NCBI RefSeq assembly: GCF_000280925.3
Contig: NZ_CP012109.1
Location: forward strand, 8,080,501-8,144,500
Length of the DNA stretch: 64,000 nt
From: Myxococcus hansupus
GTDB taxonomy: Bacteria; Myxococcota; Myxococcia; Myxococcales; Myxococcaceae
Direction: 5' to 3'
Under the pieces are notes generated by a model. The model was not told the DNA's origin. It made no database searches and was given only the letters and a program-made list of their open reading frames with translations. The position numbers and the translations under genes are program-made. This document shows, in pieces, positions 1 to 9,189 of this stretch. Position 1 is the stretch's first letter. Each line of letters opens with the position of its first letter.

Positions 1-1
1 C

Positions 2-736
2 GCGCAGACCAAGGTCAAGGCAAAGGACTGGGGCTACGACGCGGACACCGGGACGCTGAAGATGGGCCCGTGCTCGGCGCGCTCCTCGGCCGAGGGCACG
101 CGGGTGGAAATCCCGCTGGATGGCGGGCGGGTGCTCCTGGAGTACGCCGCGCCCATGACGCGCCAGACGGTGGACGGCTCCCTGGTGGAGGTGGGCAAGG
201 ACCGCTACCACCACGAGCTGACACTGCCCTTCAGCGCGTTGAAGGCGACGGTGAAGCGCCCCAAGGGCACGGACGTCACCGGCGCGGGCGGCGGGTACGC
301 GGACCACACCCGCTCCACCATCGCGCCGGCGAAGCTGGCGAAGCGCTGGGTGCGTTTCCGGGCGCTGCGCGGCGGCGAGAAGCTGTTGCTGCTGGCGCGC
401 GAGGGACACGAAGGGGACTACGGCCCCGTCTATGCGATGGCGGAAGGCGCCGAGGCTCGCACGCTGGAGCACTTCACCCTCGCGCGGGACGGCGTGAAGG
501 AGCGGAGCTCCTGGAAGGTGGAGCTCTTCGCCAACGGCTCCCCTGCCATGGTGCTGCGCTCCACCTCCCTGCTGCAGCGCAGCGCGCCCGTGGAGGACCT
601 GGGCAGCGTGCTGGGCGGCATCGTGCGGACGGTGGTGGGCTCGCCCGTGACGTACCTGCACCGCGGCGTGCTGGAGCGCGAGGGACAGCCACCGGTGACG
701 GGGCTGATGGAAGTCACGCTCGAGGGCGACTTGTGA
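2..736 (+). CDS. Partial hypothetical protein, possibly AttH/lipocalin-like (5' end outside window)
   Basis: The frame is open from base 2, so the gene begins before the window; the first internal ATG is at 62, and about 244 codons are visible. The protein is rich in beta-strand-type sequence and has a GGGYADH segment about 95 residues into the visible part. That segment faintly recalls the GYxDHxxG motif of AttH/CrtC-type lipocalin-like proteins, but this is only a weak resemblance. No membrane segment is seen in the visible part. The stop codon overlaps the GTG start of the next gene (GTGA), so the two are translationally coupled and probably work together. Function is not assigned. Confidence 0.6.
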   Translation, partial: AQTKVKAKDWGYDADTGTLKMGPCSARSSAEGTRVEIPLDGGRVLLEYAAPMTRQTVDGSLVEVGKDRYHHELTLPFSALKATVKRPKGTDVTGAGGGYADHTRSTIAPAKLAKRWVRFRALRGGEKLLLLAREGHEGDYGPVYAMAEGAEARTLEHFTLARDGVKERSSWKVELFANGSPAMVLRSTSLLQRSAPVEDLGSVLGGIVRTVVGSPVTYLHRGVLEREGQPPVTGLMEVTLEGDL

Positions 737-1314
737 GCTTCACGCTGTTGCGAGAGGTGCACCACGTGCCGGGCGTGCGCGGCTGGGTGCGCAAGCAGGT
801 GCTGCGCTCGGTGGCGCGCTGCGTGGAGTGGACCACGAAGCTGCCGGGGCGCGGGTTGAACGTGTCGCGGGTGAATGACTGGCTCCACGTCGGCGGCGCG
901 GTGCCTCGCTCCCGGTACGCGGAGCTGAAGGCGCGCGGCATCACCGCGGTGATTGACGTGCGAGGCGAGCGCTGTGACGACGCGGCGGCGCTGGCGGCGC
1001 TGGGCATCGAGCTGCTGAACCTGCCGGTGACGGACCGCTACCCCCCCTCGGTGGAGCAGTTGATGCGCGGCGTGGCGTGGGCGCTGCCCCGGCTGGCGCA
1101 GGGCGGGCAGTTGTTCACGCATTGCGAGCACGGCGTGGGCCGAGGCCCGCTGGTGGGGCTGGCGGTGATGGTGGCCCGCGGCTTCGAGGCGCCCGCCGCC
1201 TACCGCGAGCTGCGGCAGGCGCGCTGGCAGTCCACGCTGAACGACCGGCAGCTCAACGGGCTCGCGGACTTCGTCGCCGCGTGGCAGGCCCGGTCGGCGG
1301 AACGCGCGGCCTAG
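733..1314 (+). CDS. Dual-specificity / tyrosine phosphatase family protein
   Basis: 193-residue cytosolic protein. It carries the cysteine phosphatase signature HCEHGVGR (Cys131, Arg137; HCX5R), with an upstream IDVR strand typical of the DSP fold. Its role is dephosphorylation of phospho-Tyr/Ser/Thr or another phosphoester; the substrate is unknown. The usual Ser/Thr after the signature Arg is Gly here (GRG), which may slow hydrolysis of the phosphoenzyme. The start is the GTG at 733 because it overlaps the previous stop and the frame upstream is antisense-like. A second DSP with the same HCEHGVGR core lies at 29.1-29.7 kb. Confidence 0.85.
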   Translation: MSFTLLREVHHVPGVRGWVRKQVLRSVARCVEWTTKLPGRGLNVSRVNDWLHVGGAVPRSRYAELKARGITAVIDVRGERCDDAAALAALGIELLNLPVTDRYPPSVEQLMRGVAWALPRLAQGGQLFTHCEHGVGRGPLVGLAVMVARGFEAPAAYRELRQARWQSTLNDRQLNGLADFVAAWQARSAERAA

Positions 1315-1339
1315 GGCGTCCCGCCGCCTTCCTCCGCGG

Positions 1340-2749
1340 CTACGGCGCCTTCACCAGCGTGGTGCCCTGGGACAGCCACGCCCGCGAGCTGCCTTCCACG
1401 GCGTAGGTGAAGTCGTCTCGCGAGCCACGGGCGTACACCTCCGAGACGAGCCCCGTGTCATCCGGCACCGCGCTCCCCAGCCGCAGCGCCTGCGTGGGAA
1501 GCCCCTCCCCGCTCACCTCCACGAGGATGCCGGGCCGTTCCAGGCCCGCCTGCGCTTCAGGCACCTGCGCGTCGACCCATCGCGTGGCCTCCAACCGCTG
1601 AAGCCAGACGAGCAGGCTCTCCACCTGCGTGCCGTCGAGCGTGAAGTTCGCGGGCGCCGGCTTCGGCTCGAGGAGCGCCCACGCCGAGCCCTCCTTCGCC
1701 ACGACCAGCCGCGTGTCCCCCTCCTGGAGCAGCAACCGGTTCACCTTCGCCGTGTCGAAATCCAGCAGGCGCAGGTCGCGCAGGTCCGTCAGACGCTTGC
1801 GCAGCCGGACGGCTTCCGTCGCGTTGACGGTGAACAGCCGCGCATCTCCCTCCAACTGGACGGGGATGGGGTCCAGCGAGGCCGGCGCGGACGGACGGCC
1901 CAGGTGCAGCGCCACCGCCTTGCCATTCTTGAGCCGTGCCTCCACGGTGTCGCGCGCGCTGCCCAGGGCCTGCGCGGCCTGCGTGGCGCGCTCGCCCACG
2001 AGCTGGTCCTCCACCTCGGCCGCCGCCAGGTCCTGGGCGAGCCGTTCCACCACGGCGGGGTTGAAGCGGAAGCCCTCGGGAACCTGCGTCCCTTCCGCGA
2101 GCCGCCACCCGCCGGGCGTGCCGTCCGAGGTCACCGTCACGGGCGACTCATCCCCGACGCGCAGCACCATCTGCGAGATGTCCGAGACCTCCAGGCGCAT
2201 CAGCCGGGCATCGCGCCAGTCCATGGGGCGCCTGCGCCACAGCCAGCCGAGCAGGACCGGGTGCTCGAAGACATCCGGGGCCGCCCCGGTGCGCACGTAC
2301 GTTCCGCCGGTCGACGCGCCATCCTTGCCGAGCACCCACTCCATGGGGGGCGCACCCTCCAGGAGGATGCGGACCTTCTGGGCCCTCGCGCTGTCCATCC
2401 AGAAGTCGGCGTACCGGTCCGTCTCCACCGTGACGAACTTCGCGCCCGACACGCGGGACAGGGACTCCAACGCGTTCTTCACCGACGCCGCGTCCGCCGG
2501 GAACCGCGCCTCCGGCTGGCCAGGGTCCCACACCGTCCAGCCCGCGCCGTCCCGCTGCAACGTCGCCTTGCGGACCCCACTCAGCTCCAGGCCCGTGACG
2601 CGAGCAGGGTCGAAGCTCGGCAGGCGCCGCGAGCTCGCGCCCTCGGTGCCGGGCGGCGTCTCCGTCGACGCATCCTTCTGCGCGAACACGAGAATCAGCG
2701 CGAGCAGCACGACGGCCGCGCCAACGGCGATGAGCATCCCCTTCTTCAT
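1340..2749 (-). CDS. DUF4340 domain-containing protein
   Basis: 469 residues. One N-terminal membrane helix (residues about 5-23) follows a KK start, and the rest is predicted to lie outside the cytoplasm. The body matches the DUF4340 pattern: short repeated beta modules such as 'VTGLELSG...LQRDGAGWTV', then 'FPADAASVKNALESL'. In this phylum DUF4340 proteins often accompany GldG-like ABC-transporter accessory proteins; that partner is not visible here. The gene is convergent with the phosphatase gene (25-bp gap). Function is unknown. The family call is fairly secure. Confidence 0.8.
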   Translation of the reverse strand: MKKGMLIAVGAAVVLLALILVFAQKDASTETPPGTEGASSRRLPSFDPARVTGLELSGVRKATLQRDGAGWTVWDPGQPEARFPADAASVKNALESLSRVSGAKFVTVETDRYADFWMDSARAQKVRILLEGAPPMEWVLGKDGASTGGTYVRTGAAPDVFEHPVLLGWLWRRRPMDWRDARLMRLEVSDISQMVLRVGDESPVTVTSDGTPGGWRLAEGTQVPEGFRFNPAVVERLAQDLAAAEVEDQLVGERATQAAQALGSARDTVEARLKNGKAVALHLGRPSAPASLDPIPVQLEGDARLFTVNATEAVRLRKRLTDLRDLRLLDFDTAKVNRLLLQEGDTRLVVAKEGSAWALLEPKPAPANFTLDGTQVESLLVWLQRLEATRWVDAQVPEAQAGLERPGILVEVSGEGLPTQALRLGSAVPDDTGLVSEVYARGSRDDFTYAVEGSSRAWLSQGTTLVKAP

Positions 2750-2880
2750 GGCTCTCCTTCTGCTCCGGACAGGCAGCGGTCCGCTGCCCGTGACCTCGGG
2801 AGAACCCTTACTTCACCCCCCCACGTCTCGGCATCCCCCTCCGTGCCGCGAAGGCGCCTTGCCTACCCTCCCGGGGCGGT

Positions 2881-3801
2881 TCAGGCTCCACCCACCGTGC
2901 CCTTGCGCCGCCACGCGGCCGGCGTCACCCCGTGGACGCGGCGGAACTGCCGGATGAAGTGCGTGACGTCCGCGTAGCCCACGCGCTCGGCGATGATGTC
3001 CACGCGCTCGTCGGTGCCCCGGAGCCGACGGCGGGCCTCCGCCATGCGGCACTCCAGAATCCACTCGCCCACCGTGCGGCCCGTCTCCTGCCGCACCACG
3101 CCCGCGACGTACGCCGAGGAGCGCCCCAGCGCCTTCGCCACCTGCGCCAGCGACAGCGGCTCCAGGCAGTGCGTCTCGATGTACGTCAGGGCCTTGCGGC
3201 TCAGGCTCAACGAGGGCGGCTCGCTGACCGCGGGCTGGGCGGTGATTCGCTCCAGCTCGATGAGCACCAGCCGCAGCAGCGCGAGCGCCGCCTCGTCGCG
3301 GCCGGGCTCGCTCCCTGACACCTCGTCCGCCAACAACCGCATCCACCGCACGAGCCGCCGGCGCTGCGCCACGGAAGGCCGCAGCACGGGGTGACAGCCG
3401 CCGCGCACGCGCAGCAGGGGCCCCAGGCGGGAGACGCCGTCCTCTCCGCCCAGCACCTCGGGGGAGAACCCAACGCCCCACCCCTCCGCGTTCGAGATGC
3501 CGCCCCGGTGCGCATCCCCCGGAGGAATCAGGTGGATGTCGCCCGCTCGCAGCACCAGCTCCCCCGCGTGGCGGATGCGGGACTCGCCGCGCGTCACCAG
3601 CGCCACCACGGCGTAGGTGTGCACGGCGGTCGTCCCTGTCGCCCCCAGCTCGCGGGCATGCAGGCGGCCCGCCCAGATGGGCAGCCGCCCCTGCTCGAAG
3701 TGGTGGAACGACGGCTCCGGGTGCGCCGGGCCGTCCGGGCAGGACTTGTTCGGCATCACCCCGTCGTAGCGAGCGGGCCTCCGGAGCGCAATGACACTCA
3801 T
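2881..3801 (-). CDS. AraC family transcriptional regulator
   Basis: 306 residues. An N-terminal cupin-like AraC-binding domain (about 25-170, with 'ELVLRAGDIHLIPPGDAH') precedes a C-terminal double helix-turn-helix (about 205-300), including 'LSLAQVAKALGRSSAYVAG' and 'IAERVGYADVTHFIRQFRR'. The ATG at 3801 overlaps the stop of the upstream flavoprotein gene (ATGA), so both are one transcript. An in-frame ATG 16 codons later (MPNKSC) is an alternative start. The frame stays open far upstream through the neighbouring gene, but that extension is a high-GC shadow. It probably regulates its own operon; the ligand is unknown. Confidence 0.9.
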   Translation of the reverse strand: MSVIALRRPARYDGVMPNKSCPDGPAHPEPSFHHFEQGRLPIWAGRLHARELGATGTTAVHTYAVVALVTRGESRIRHAGELVLRAGDIHLIPPGDAHRGGISNAEGWGVGFSPEVLGGEDGVSRLGPLLRVRGGCHPVLRPSVAQRRRLVRWMRLLADEVSGSEPGRDEAALALLRLVLIELERITAQPAVSEPPSLSLSRKALTYIETHCLEPLSLAQVAKALGRSSAYVAGVVRQETGRTVGEWILECRMAEARRRLRGTDERVDIIAERVGYADVTHFIRQFRRVHGVTPAAWRRKGTVGGA

Positions 3802-4730
3802 CCCTCGCTCACGGGGCCGGCCAGTTCCAGACTCAGGCTGTGGTTGAGCATGCTCGCCGCGATGGCCGCCGCGGACGCCGCCGCGATGGCCGCCTGCATC
3901 CGCTGGGACATGTCGCCCACCGCGAAGATGCCCGGCACGGACGTCTCGCCCGTGGGCAGGGCCTTCACGAAGCCCTCCTCGGTCAGCTCCAGCCCCAGCT
4001 TCTGCACGAGCGGCACCTGCCGCTGCGGCGGATGGTCGAAGAGCACCTCGCGGGGAACCCGGGTTCCGTCTTCCAGCTCCACCGCCGCGAGCGCGGCGCC
4101 GTGCGCGCCCTCGCCCGTGACGAGCCCGCGGATGCGCCGCTCCTCGATGCGCACGCCCACCCGCGCCAACTGGGCTCGCCGTGCCTCGGGGACCGGGAAG
4201 GCGCCCTGGGTGAAGACCACCAGGTCCTCGGTCCAGCTTCGCAGCACCAGCGCGAAGTCGAGGTACATCTCGCTCGTCGCGAGCACACCCCAGGGACGCG
4301 CCTGCACCTCCCAGCCGTGGCAGTAGGGGCACTGGAAGATGGAGGTGCCCCACAGCTCGCGGTAGCCGGGCAAGTCCCGGGGCACGTCCACCATGCCCGT
4401 GGAGAGCAACACCCGGCGCGCTTCCACCACGCCGCCGTCCTCCAGCTCCACCCGGAACGCCGCGCCCACGCGCTCGATGTTCCGCACGCGCACGTCGCGC
4501 ACCTCGACGTCGTAGGGCTTCAACTGCTCCCGCGCGATGTCGCGGAACTCCTGGGGCGGGATGCCGTCGCGGGTGAGGAAGTAGTGCACCTCCGTGGCCG
4601 CCGCGTTCCGGCGCGGCCCCGCGTCGCACAGCAGCACCTTCCGGCGCGCGCGCCCCAGCATCAACGCGGCGCTCAACCCGCCGGGGCCACCACCCACCAC
4701 CACCACATCCTTCACGTCCTTGCGTTCCAT
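3798..4730 (-). CDS. NAD(P)/FAD-dependent oxidoreductase, thioredoxin-reductase-like (CPYC type)
   Basis: 310 residues from the ATG at 4730; an ATG at 4745 is an alternative. The N-terminal FAD-binding Rossmann motif GGGPGG starts near residue 13, a redox pair CPYC lies at 134-137, and the C-terminal FAD motif GIFAVGDMS is present. This is the low-molecular-weight thioredoxin reductase fold. The active site is CPYC, not the CATC of classical TrxB, as in the GliT/HlmI-like disulfide oxidoreductase subfamily. It may therefore act on a small-molecule dithiol rather than thioredoxin; that is inference. It overlaps the AraC gene by 4 bp. The open frame continues upstream to 4850 without family similarity. 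Confidence 0.85.
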   Translation of the reverse strand: MERKDVKDVVVVGGGPGGLSAALMLGRARRKVLLCDAGPRRNAAATEVHYFLTRDGIPPQEFRDIAREQLKPYDVEVRDVRVRNIERVGAAFRVELEDGGVVEARRVLLSTGMVDVPRDLPGYRELWGTSIFQCPYCHGWEVQARPWGVLATSEMYLDFALVLRSWTEDLVVFTQGAFPVPEARRAQLARVGVRIEERRIRGLVTGEGAHGAALAAVELEDGTRVPREVLFDHPPQRQVPLVQKLGLELTEEGFVKALPTGETSVPGIFAVGDMSQRMQAAIAAASAAAIAASMLNHSLSLELAGPVSEG

Positions 4731-5044
4731 GTCGTGCGTCCTCATCGCATCCGCCGGGTGCCTGCAGGCCAGGGGCAGCGCCACGCCCCCAGGTGCCTCG
4801 TGCGGCGCGAAGTCCTGGGGGCCTGCGTCCTGCGTCCTCTGGCGCGTCATGGAGGAAGAGCTAACGGGTGGCGTTCAGCACCGGGAGGGCGCGGCTTCGC
4901 ACCGAATCGGCGGATCCTCGCGTGCCTTCCCACGCCCGCCCCCTGGGAGGGCCTGCGTCCCGGCGACCGCGGCTGCTCGGCCGCACTCCGGGTGCTGAAT
5001 GGCTGGTACGCGAGTTGCTCTCCCACCCCCCCATGGAGAACGTC

Positions 5045-5917
5045 ATGCGCTACGCCGTGGTGATGGGAGTCACGCTGGCCTCGTGGGGCGCCGCCGCCGA
5101 GGAGCGGTGGACCGCGCCGTACCAGGTGGAGGACGCCTCGGGCCGCACGGTCCGCGTCATCCTGGGAGAGGCGGCTCCGGACGACGTGGCCTCACGGCTC
5201 CGGGTGATGACGCTCGTGGGCAAGCAGGGCCTGGCGGAGGCCCGTTTCCAGCGCACGGAGCCGGTGTGCGTGGGCGGCGAGGACGACTCGGACCTGCCGC
5301 CCGTTTGCCACACCGTGGGCGTGTACACACAGCTCCCGGGCACACCGGACATCGGCGAGCCGCTCGTGGCCCTGGCTGGCGCCGTGAATGGCACGGTCGG
5401 CGCCCCCGACGCCACGACACCCCGGAAGCGTCCCGTGCCGGGGCATTGGACGTCGACCCCGTTCGAGCGCGCCGTGGACGAAGGCGCGGACCCCTACATG
5501 CCCGCGGACGCACCCGCCCCGCGCTACCGGTGGCACCCCGGCGCCGATGGACGCGTGGCGCTGGAGCTCCAGCACTACGAAAGGACGTCGTCGCAGGTCA
5601 CCCTCGAAAGCTGCACCGAGGAGCGGCAGGGGCCCTTCACCCGGCTGGAGTGCGTTCCAACCCCGCCCTTCGTCACCCCGGACATCCCGCAGCCGCTCTC
5701 GATGCTCTACGCCGGGCGCACGCTCCTGGTCGCCAGCTTCGAGGACTACGGCGAACCGGAGACGACCCTGGTCGCCTCGCTCCACGTCGCCGGGGACACG
5801 CAGTACCTGGTCCGCGTGGGCCTCAAGGGGCAGGCCGTCACGGGACTCCTCTTCCGCGAGGGGAACACGTGGCGCCTCCTGCTGCGCCCGGCCGACTACC
5901 CCGTCCTCGGGTGCTGA
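5045..5917 (+). CDS. Exported hypothetical protein
   Basis: 290 residues. An N-terminal signal peptide (MRYAVVMGVTLASWGAAA) with a likely cleavage before EERW indicates a periplasmic or secreted protein. The ATG at 5045 is preferred because GGAG lies 6 bases upstream; an ATG at 5033 is in frame. Four Cys residues in two pairs are visible in the body, which could form disulfides outside the cytoplasm. No family is recognised. It is convergent with the small lipoprotein gene 13 bp downstream. Confidence 0.7.
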   Translation: MRYAVVMGVTLASWGAAAEERWTAPYQVEDASGRTVRVILGEAAPDDVASRLRVMTLVGKQGLAEARFQRTEPVCVGGEDDSDLPPVCHTVGVYTQLPGTPDIGEPLVALAGAVNGTVGAPDATTPRKRPVPGHWTSTPFERAVDEGADPYMPADAPAPRYRWHPGADGRVALELQHYERTSSQVTLESCTEERQGPFTRLECVPTPPFVTPDIPQPLSMLYAGRTLLVASFEDYGEPETTLVASLHVAGDTQYLVRVGLKGQAVTGLLFREGNTWRLLLRPADYPVLGC

Positions 5918-5930
5918 GCCGCCCGCGAAC

Positions 5931-6212
5931 CTACCAGCGTCGCTCCGGCTCCATCGCCGCGGGCCGCCGGTTGTCCGTGGGCTCCAGGCCGCTCGCGGTG
6001 GAGCAGCGGCACACCTCGCAGCCGCGGTCGTGGTCCATGGTGCAGTTCACGCCAGTGACACACGACAGGTTGCGAGACTCCACGCAGCGCGTCTCGCCCT
6101 TCTTCTCGTCACGCTCGGCGCCGTGACGGCAGCCGGCCGAAAAAGCCGCCGCTCCCACGAGGGCCAGCATCCACCACCGCCGTCCACTGCTTCGCATCTG
6201 GCCCACTGGCAT
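5931..6212 (-). CDS. Small Cys-rich lipoprotein
   Basis: 93 residues. The ATG at 6212 has GAGGTG five bases upstream. The signal sequence (WWMLALVGAAAF) ends in a lipobox-like SAGC, so the mature protein is probably lipid-anchored. The mature part is short, charged and has six further Cys residues spread over about 35 residues, suggesting a small disulfide-knotted domain. No known family recognised. An ATG five codons downstream (MRSSGRR) is the other possible start. A 10-bp inverted repeat lies just upstream at 6239-6267. Confidence 0.65.
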   Translation of the reverse strand: MPVGQMRSSGRRWWMLALVGAAAFSAGCRHGAERDEKKGETRCVESRNLSCVTGVNCTMDHDRGCEVCRCSTASGLEPTDNRRPAAMEPERRW

Positions 6213-6238
6213 CGCGCACCTCGGTGTGAGTTCCCGAA

Positions 6239-6267
6239 GGGACACCGTCTCACGGACACGGTGTCCC
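6239..6267. repeat. Perfect 10-bp inverted repeat (hairpin)
   Basis: Arms GGGACACCGT (6239-6248) and ACGGTGTCCC (6258-6267) are separated by 9 bases. The repeat lies between the 3' end of the minus-strand RND gene and the start of the small lipoprotein. There is no T-run on either side, so it is either a factor-dependent terminator or an operator for the lipoprotein gene. Confidence 0.6.
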
Positions 6268-6314
6268 CTGGCGCTGGTCATATCGAGCGACGGATGCGCC
6301 GGCCAGCGGGGACG

Positions 6315-8795
6315 CTACGCCTCGGGTGCGGGCTGCTCGGACTGCTCTTCCGACGCGGCGCCGTGCTTGCGCCGCCAGCGCTCCACCATCAGCAGCAATG
6401 ACGGGAAGCCCAGCAGCACGATGACCAGGTTGATGCCGAAGCCCAGGTTCGCCAGGTCGCCAATGGAGTTGAGGCCCGGGTGCTTCGCCAGGATGAGCGC
6501 GACGAAGCCGATGGCACTCGTCAGCAGACCGCCCGTGATGGCCCGGCCCGTCTCCGCGTACACGGAGACGAAGTCCGCGCCGCGCTCGCCCAGCCGCTGC
6601 ACCAGGTGCACCCCCGCGTCCACGGTGGTGCCCACGAGCACCGGCAACACCATGATGTTGAGGTAGTTGAACTGGAGCCCCAGGAGCGACATCAGGCCCA
6701 CCAGGCCCACGACGGACAGCAGCGTGGGCAACATGCAGATGAGCGCGGTGCGCAGCTTGCCCAGCGTAATCCACATGGCCACCAGCACGCTCAGCACCGC
6801 CGCCGCGAGGATGCGCGGGCCCTCGCGCGACACCATGTCCAGGATGTCCGCCAGGATGAGCGCCTCGCCCGCCGCGGACACCTGACTGCCGTCCGGCATC
6901 TGCAAGCCGCGCACTTCCTTGGCGAACTTCCGCGTGCCTTCGCCGTCCGACAGGCTGACGCCACCGGCGTACACCAGCACCACGCCGCCGGTGCTGCCAT
7001 CCAGGCTCTCGAACTGATGCCGCACGCTGGTGGGCAGGGCCTCCTGCGTGAAGGGCTTCGCCTTCGCCATGTTCAGCGCGCGCACCAGCGTGTTGCGCGT
7101 GGCCTCGGGCAGCCGCTCCGGATCCAACTTCTCCAGCTTCGCGGAGATGGCCTGGAGGATGGCCTGCTTCTCGTCCTGACGCTTGGGCACCAGGTCCGCC
7201 AGCGCGCCCACGAAGTCGATGGTGGACTCCTTGCCCCGCGCCACCTTGCGCGCCTCGAGCTGGCGCACCACCTCGCGCTCCATCTCCGAGGAGTCGGTGA
7301 GCACCACCACCGGCGTCTGCGAGTAGCCCAGGATGTCATTCACCTTCTGGTCCAGCACCGCCGACGCCTGCTTGTAGTCCTCCAGCGTGCGCGAGTCGTA
7401 GTTGAACGAAATCCGGTACGCCTGCGACACCAGCGCCAGCACGCCCACGCCCACCACGATGCCCACGCCCCGGTACGAACGGGGCAGCCACCGCGCCAGC
7501 AGGCTCAACGGTCCAGCCGCGTTCTCCTGCTGCACCCGCGGAGACCAGCCGAAGCGCGTGGCCAGCCCCAGCAGCGCGGGCAGCAGCAGCACGTAGGAGA
7601 AGATGCTCACCAGCATGCCCACCGCGGCGATGATGCCGAACTCGCGGAACGCCCTGAACTCCGACATGGCCAGGCTGAGGAAGGTGAGCGCCGCCACCAG
7701 CGCCGCGATGAGCGCGGAGAAGCCGGTGTGCCGGAAGGACTCATCCACCGCTTCCTCGGAGGTCATCCCCTCCGAGCGCAACGTCGTGTAGCGCCCCAGC
7801 AGGTGGATGCCGTGCTCCACGCCCAGGCCGCCCAGCACCGCCGCCAGGAAGCCCGTCAGCAGATTCACCTGCCCGTAGGCCAGCCCCACGAAGCCGTACG
7901 TCCAGCCCAGGCCCGCCATCACCGGCGCCATGGTGAGGCCCACCGACAGCGCGCTGCGGAAGTGGAAGGCCAGGTACGCCAGGAGCAGCACCATGGCCAA
8001 CGAGGACGCTCGCGCCAGGTCCTCCACGATGACGCGCTGCTGGTCGATCTTCTTCTTGAAGGTGCCGGTGACGGCCGTCTTGAAGCCGGGCCCGTACTTC
8101 GACAGGTCCTGCGTCGCCAGGAAGTCCTCCACCTGGCTCACGACCTTCTTCGAATAGTTCAGGTCCGCGGCGCTGCCCCGCGGCTTGGCCATCAGCACCA
8201 CCATGCGCTCGGCGGGGTTGATGTAATAGAGGTCGCCCTGACCGGAGAGGCGCTGGTTCGCGCGGCCGGTGTACTTCTGCTCGATGTCGGAGAAGTCCAC
8301 CGACGGAGGATCCTCCTCCACCAGTGACACGAAGAGCGGATTGGCCTGCTGCTTCTCCCAGAGGATGCGCGCGTCGATGCGGTCCTGGATGGTCACCAGG
8401 TCCTCGACGTCCACGTAATAGAGCGAGTGCTCGTCGAAGAAGGCCCGCGGCCGCTGGTGGGAGACGTAGCGGATCTCCGACAGCGCGCCGAGCTTGGGCG
8501 CCATGTCGTCCGCGAAGCGCTTGAGCACCTCCGGATCCGCTCCCATGCCCACCACCACCACGTTGCCCTGGCCACCGAAGCGCTTGCGCAGCTTCTCGAT
8601 GTCCTGGACGCTGGGGAAGCCCTTCGGCAGCAGCCCCACGAAGTCCGCGTTGAGGGTCAGCGTCCGGGCGAAGAAGGCCCCCAGCACGGTGAGCACCAAG
8701 GCCAGGAGCAGCGCCTGATAGGGCCTCCGGTGGTTCCGCACGGCCAGGCGGCCCATCGCGCCTTCGAACCGCTCCGACCAACGCTTCTCACTCAT
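6315..8795 (-). CDS. MMPL/RND family transporter (HpnN-like)
   Basis: 826 residues. The layout is that of an RND/MMPL permease: a first membrane helix near residues 25-45, a periplasmic loop with the conserved 'LNADFVGLLP' start, a block of five to six helices (about 260-420), a second periplasmic loop, and a second helix block (about 680-800). The C-terminus is a short charged tail. The family exports lipids or hydrophobic molecules driven by the proton gradient; hopanoid transporter HpnN is a relative. The substrate is unknown. It is divergent from, and clearly paralogous to, the next gene. Confidence 0.85.
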   Translation of the reverse strand: MSEKRWSERFEGAMGRLAVRNHRRPYQALLLALVLTVLGAFFARTLTLNADFVGLLPKGFPSVQDIEKLRKRFGGQGNVVVVGMGADPEVLKRFADDMAPKLGALSEIRYVSHQRPRAFFDEHSLYYVDVEDLVTIQDRIDARILWEKQQANPLFVSLVEEDPPSVDFSDIEQKYTGRANQRLSGQGDLYYINPAERMVVLMAKPRGSAADLNYSKKVVSQVEDFLATQDLSKYGPGFKTAVTGTFKKKIDQQRVIVEDLARASSLAMVLLLAYLAFHFRSALSVGLTMAPVMAGLGWTYGFVGLAYGQVNLLTGFLAAVLGGLGVEHGIHLLGRYTTLRSEGMTSEEAVDESFRHTGFSALIAALVAALTFLSLAMSEFRAFREFGIIAAVGMLVSIFSYVLLLPALLGLATRFGWSPRVQQENAAGPLSLLARWLPRSYRGVGIVVGVGVLALVSQAYRISFNYDSRTLEDYKQASAVLDQKVNDILGYSQTPVVVLTDSSEMEREVVRQLEARKVARGKESTIDFVGALADLVPKRQDEKQAILQAISAKLEKLDPERLPEATRNTLVRALNMAKAKPFTQEALPTSVRHQFESLDGSTGGVVLVYAGGVSLSDGEGTRKFAKEVRGLQMPDGSQVSAAGEALILADILDMVSREGPRILAAAVLSVLVAMWITLGKLRTALICMLPTLLSVVGLVGLMSLLGLQFNYLNIMVLPVLVGTTVDAGVHLVQRLGERGADFVSVYAETGRAITGGLLTSAIGFVALILAKHPGLNSIGDLANLGFGINLVIVLLGFPSLLLMVERWRRKHGAASEEQSEQPAPEA

Positions 8796-9189
8796 GTTGC
8801 GACACCTGCATGTGTTGATTGGCCGAATCGCCGGACACCTTGGGCACGCGCTAACGGGAGAGTCAACGCGTTTATGCCGTGAGGCGGAAAGTAAGGTTGC
8901 GAATCACCTGCCCTTTCTAACCCTCTCCCCGAGCGAATGCTCGTCCGCTCACCGTAGCTGACGCGTGTCTGCCTTAGAGGACGTGGTGGGTTGAACGCGG
9001 CGCGGGAGCGCTGTCAGGTATCCCTACCTGGTGGGCAGACAGGCAGACGTGGACGCCTGCATCGTACCCACGTCATGGGCACGTTCCTCCGCATCACGTG
9101 CTCGCGCGTGCGGGCACACGAGGGAGGGGAAGCCGCTCCGCCCTCCGCGCGACCGGGGGGGCCGGGACGCGGTGGGCGGCGTCAGGCCC
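8796..9189. promoter_or_regulatory. Divergent intergenic region between the two RND genes
   Basis: 394 bases with no credible gene. It must hold promoters for both transporters. A slightly AT-richer stretch lies at about 8870-8930, and a small CGAGC-GAAT-GCTCG hairpin at 8930-8943. No consensus operator could be recognised. Confidence 0.5.

Noticed and set aside
3802..4629. Long N-terminal extension of the AraC regulator
   Set aside because: It overlaps the flavoprotein gene in another frame, and the AraC ATG has the 4-bp stop/start overlap expected of coupled genes.
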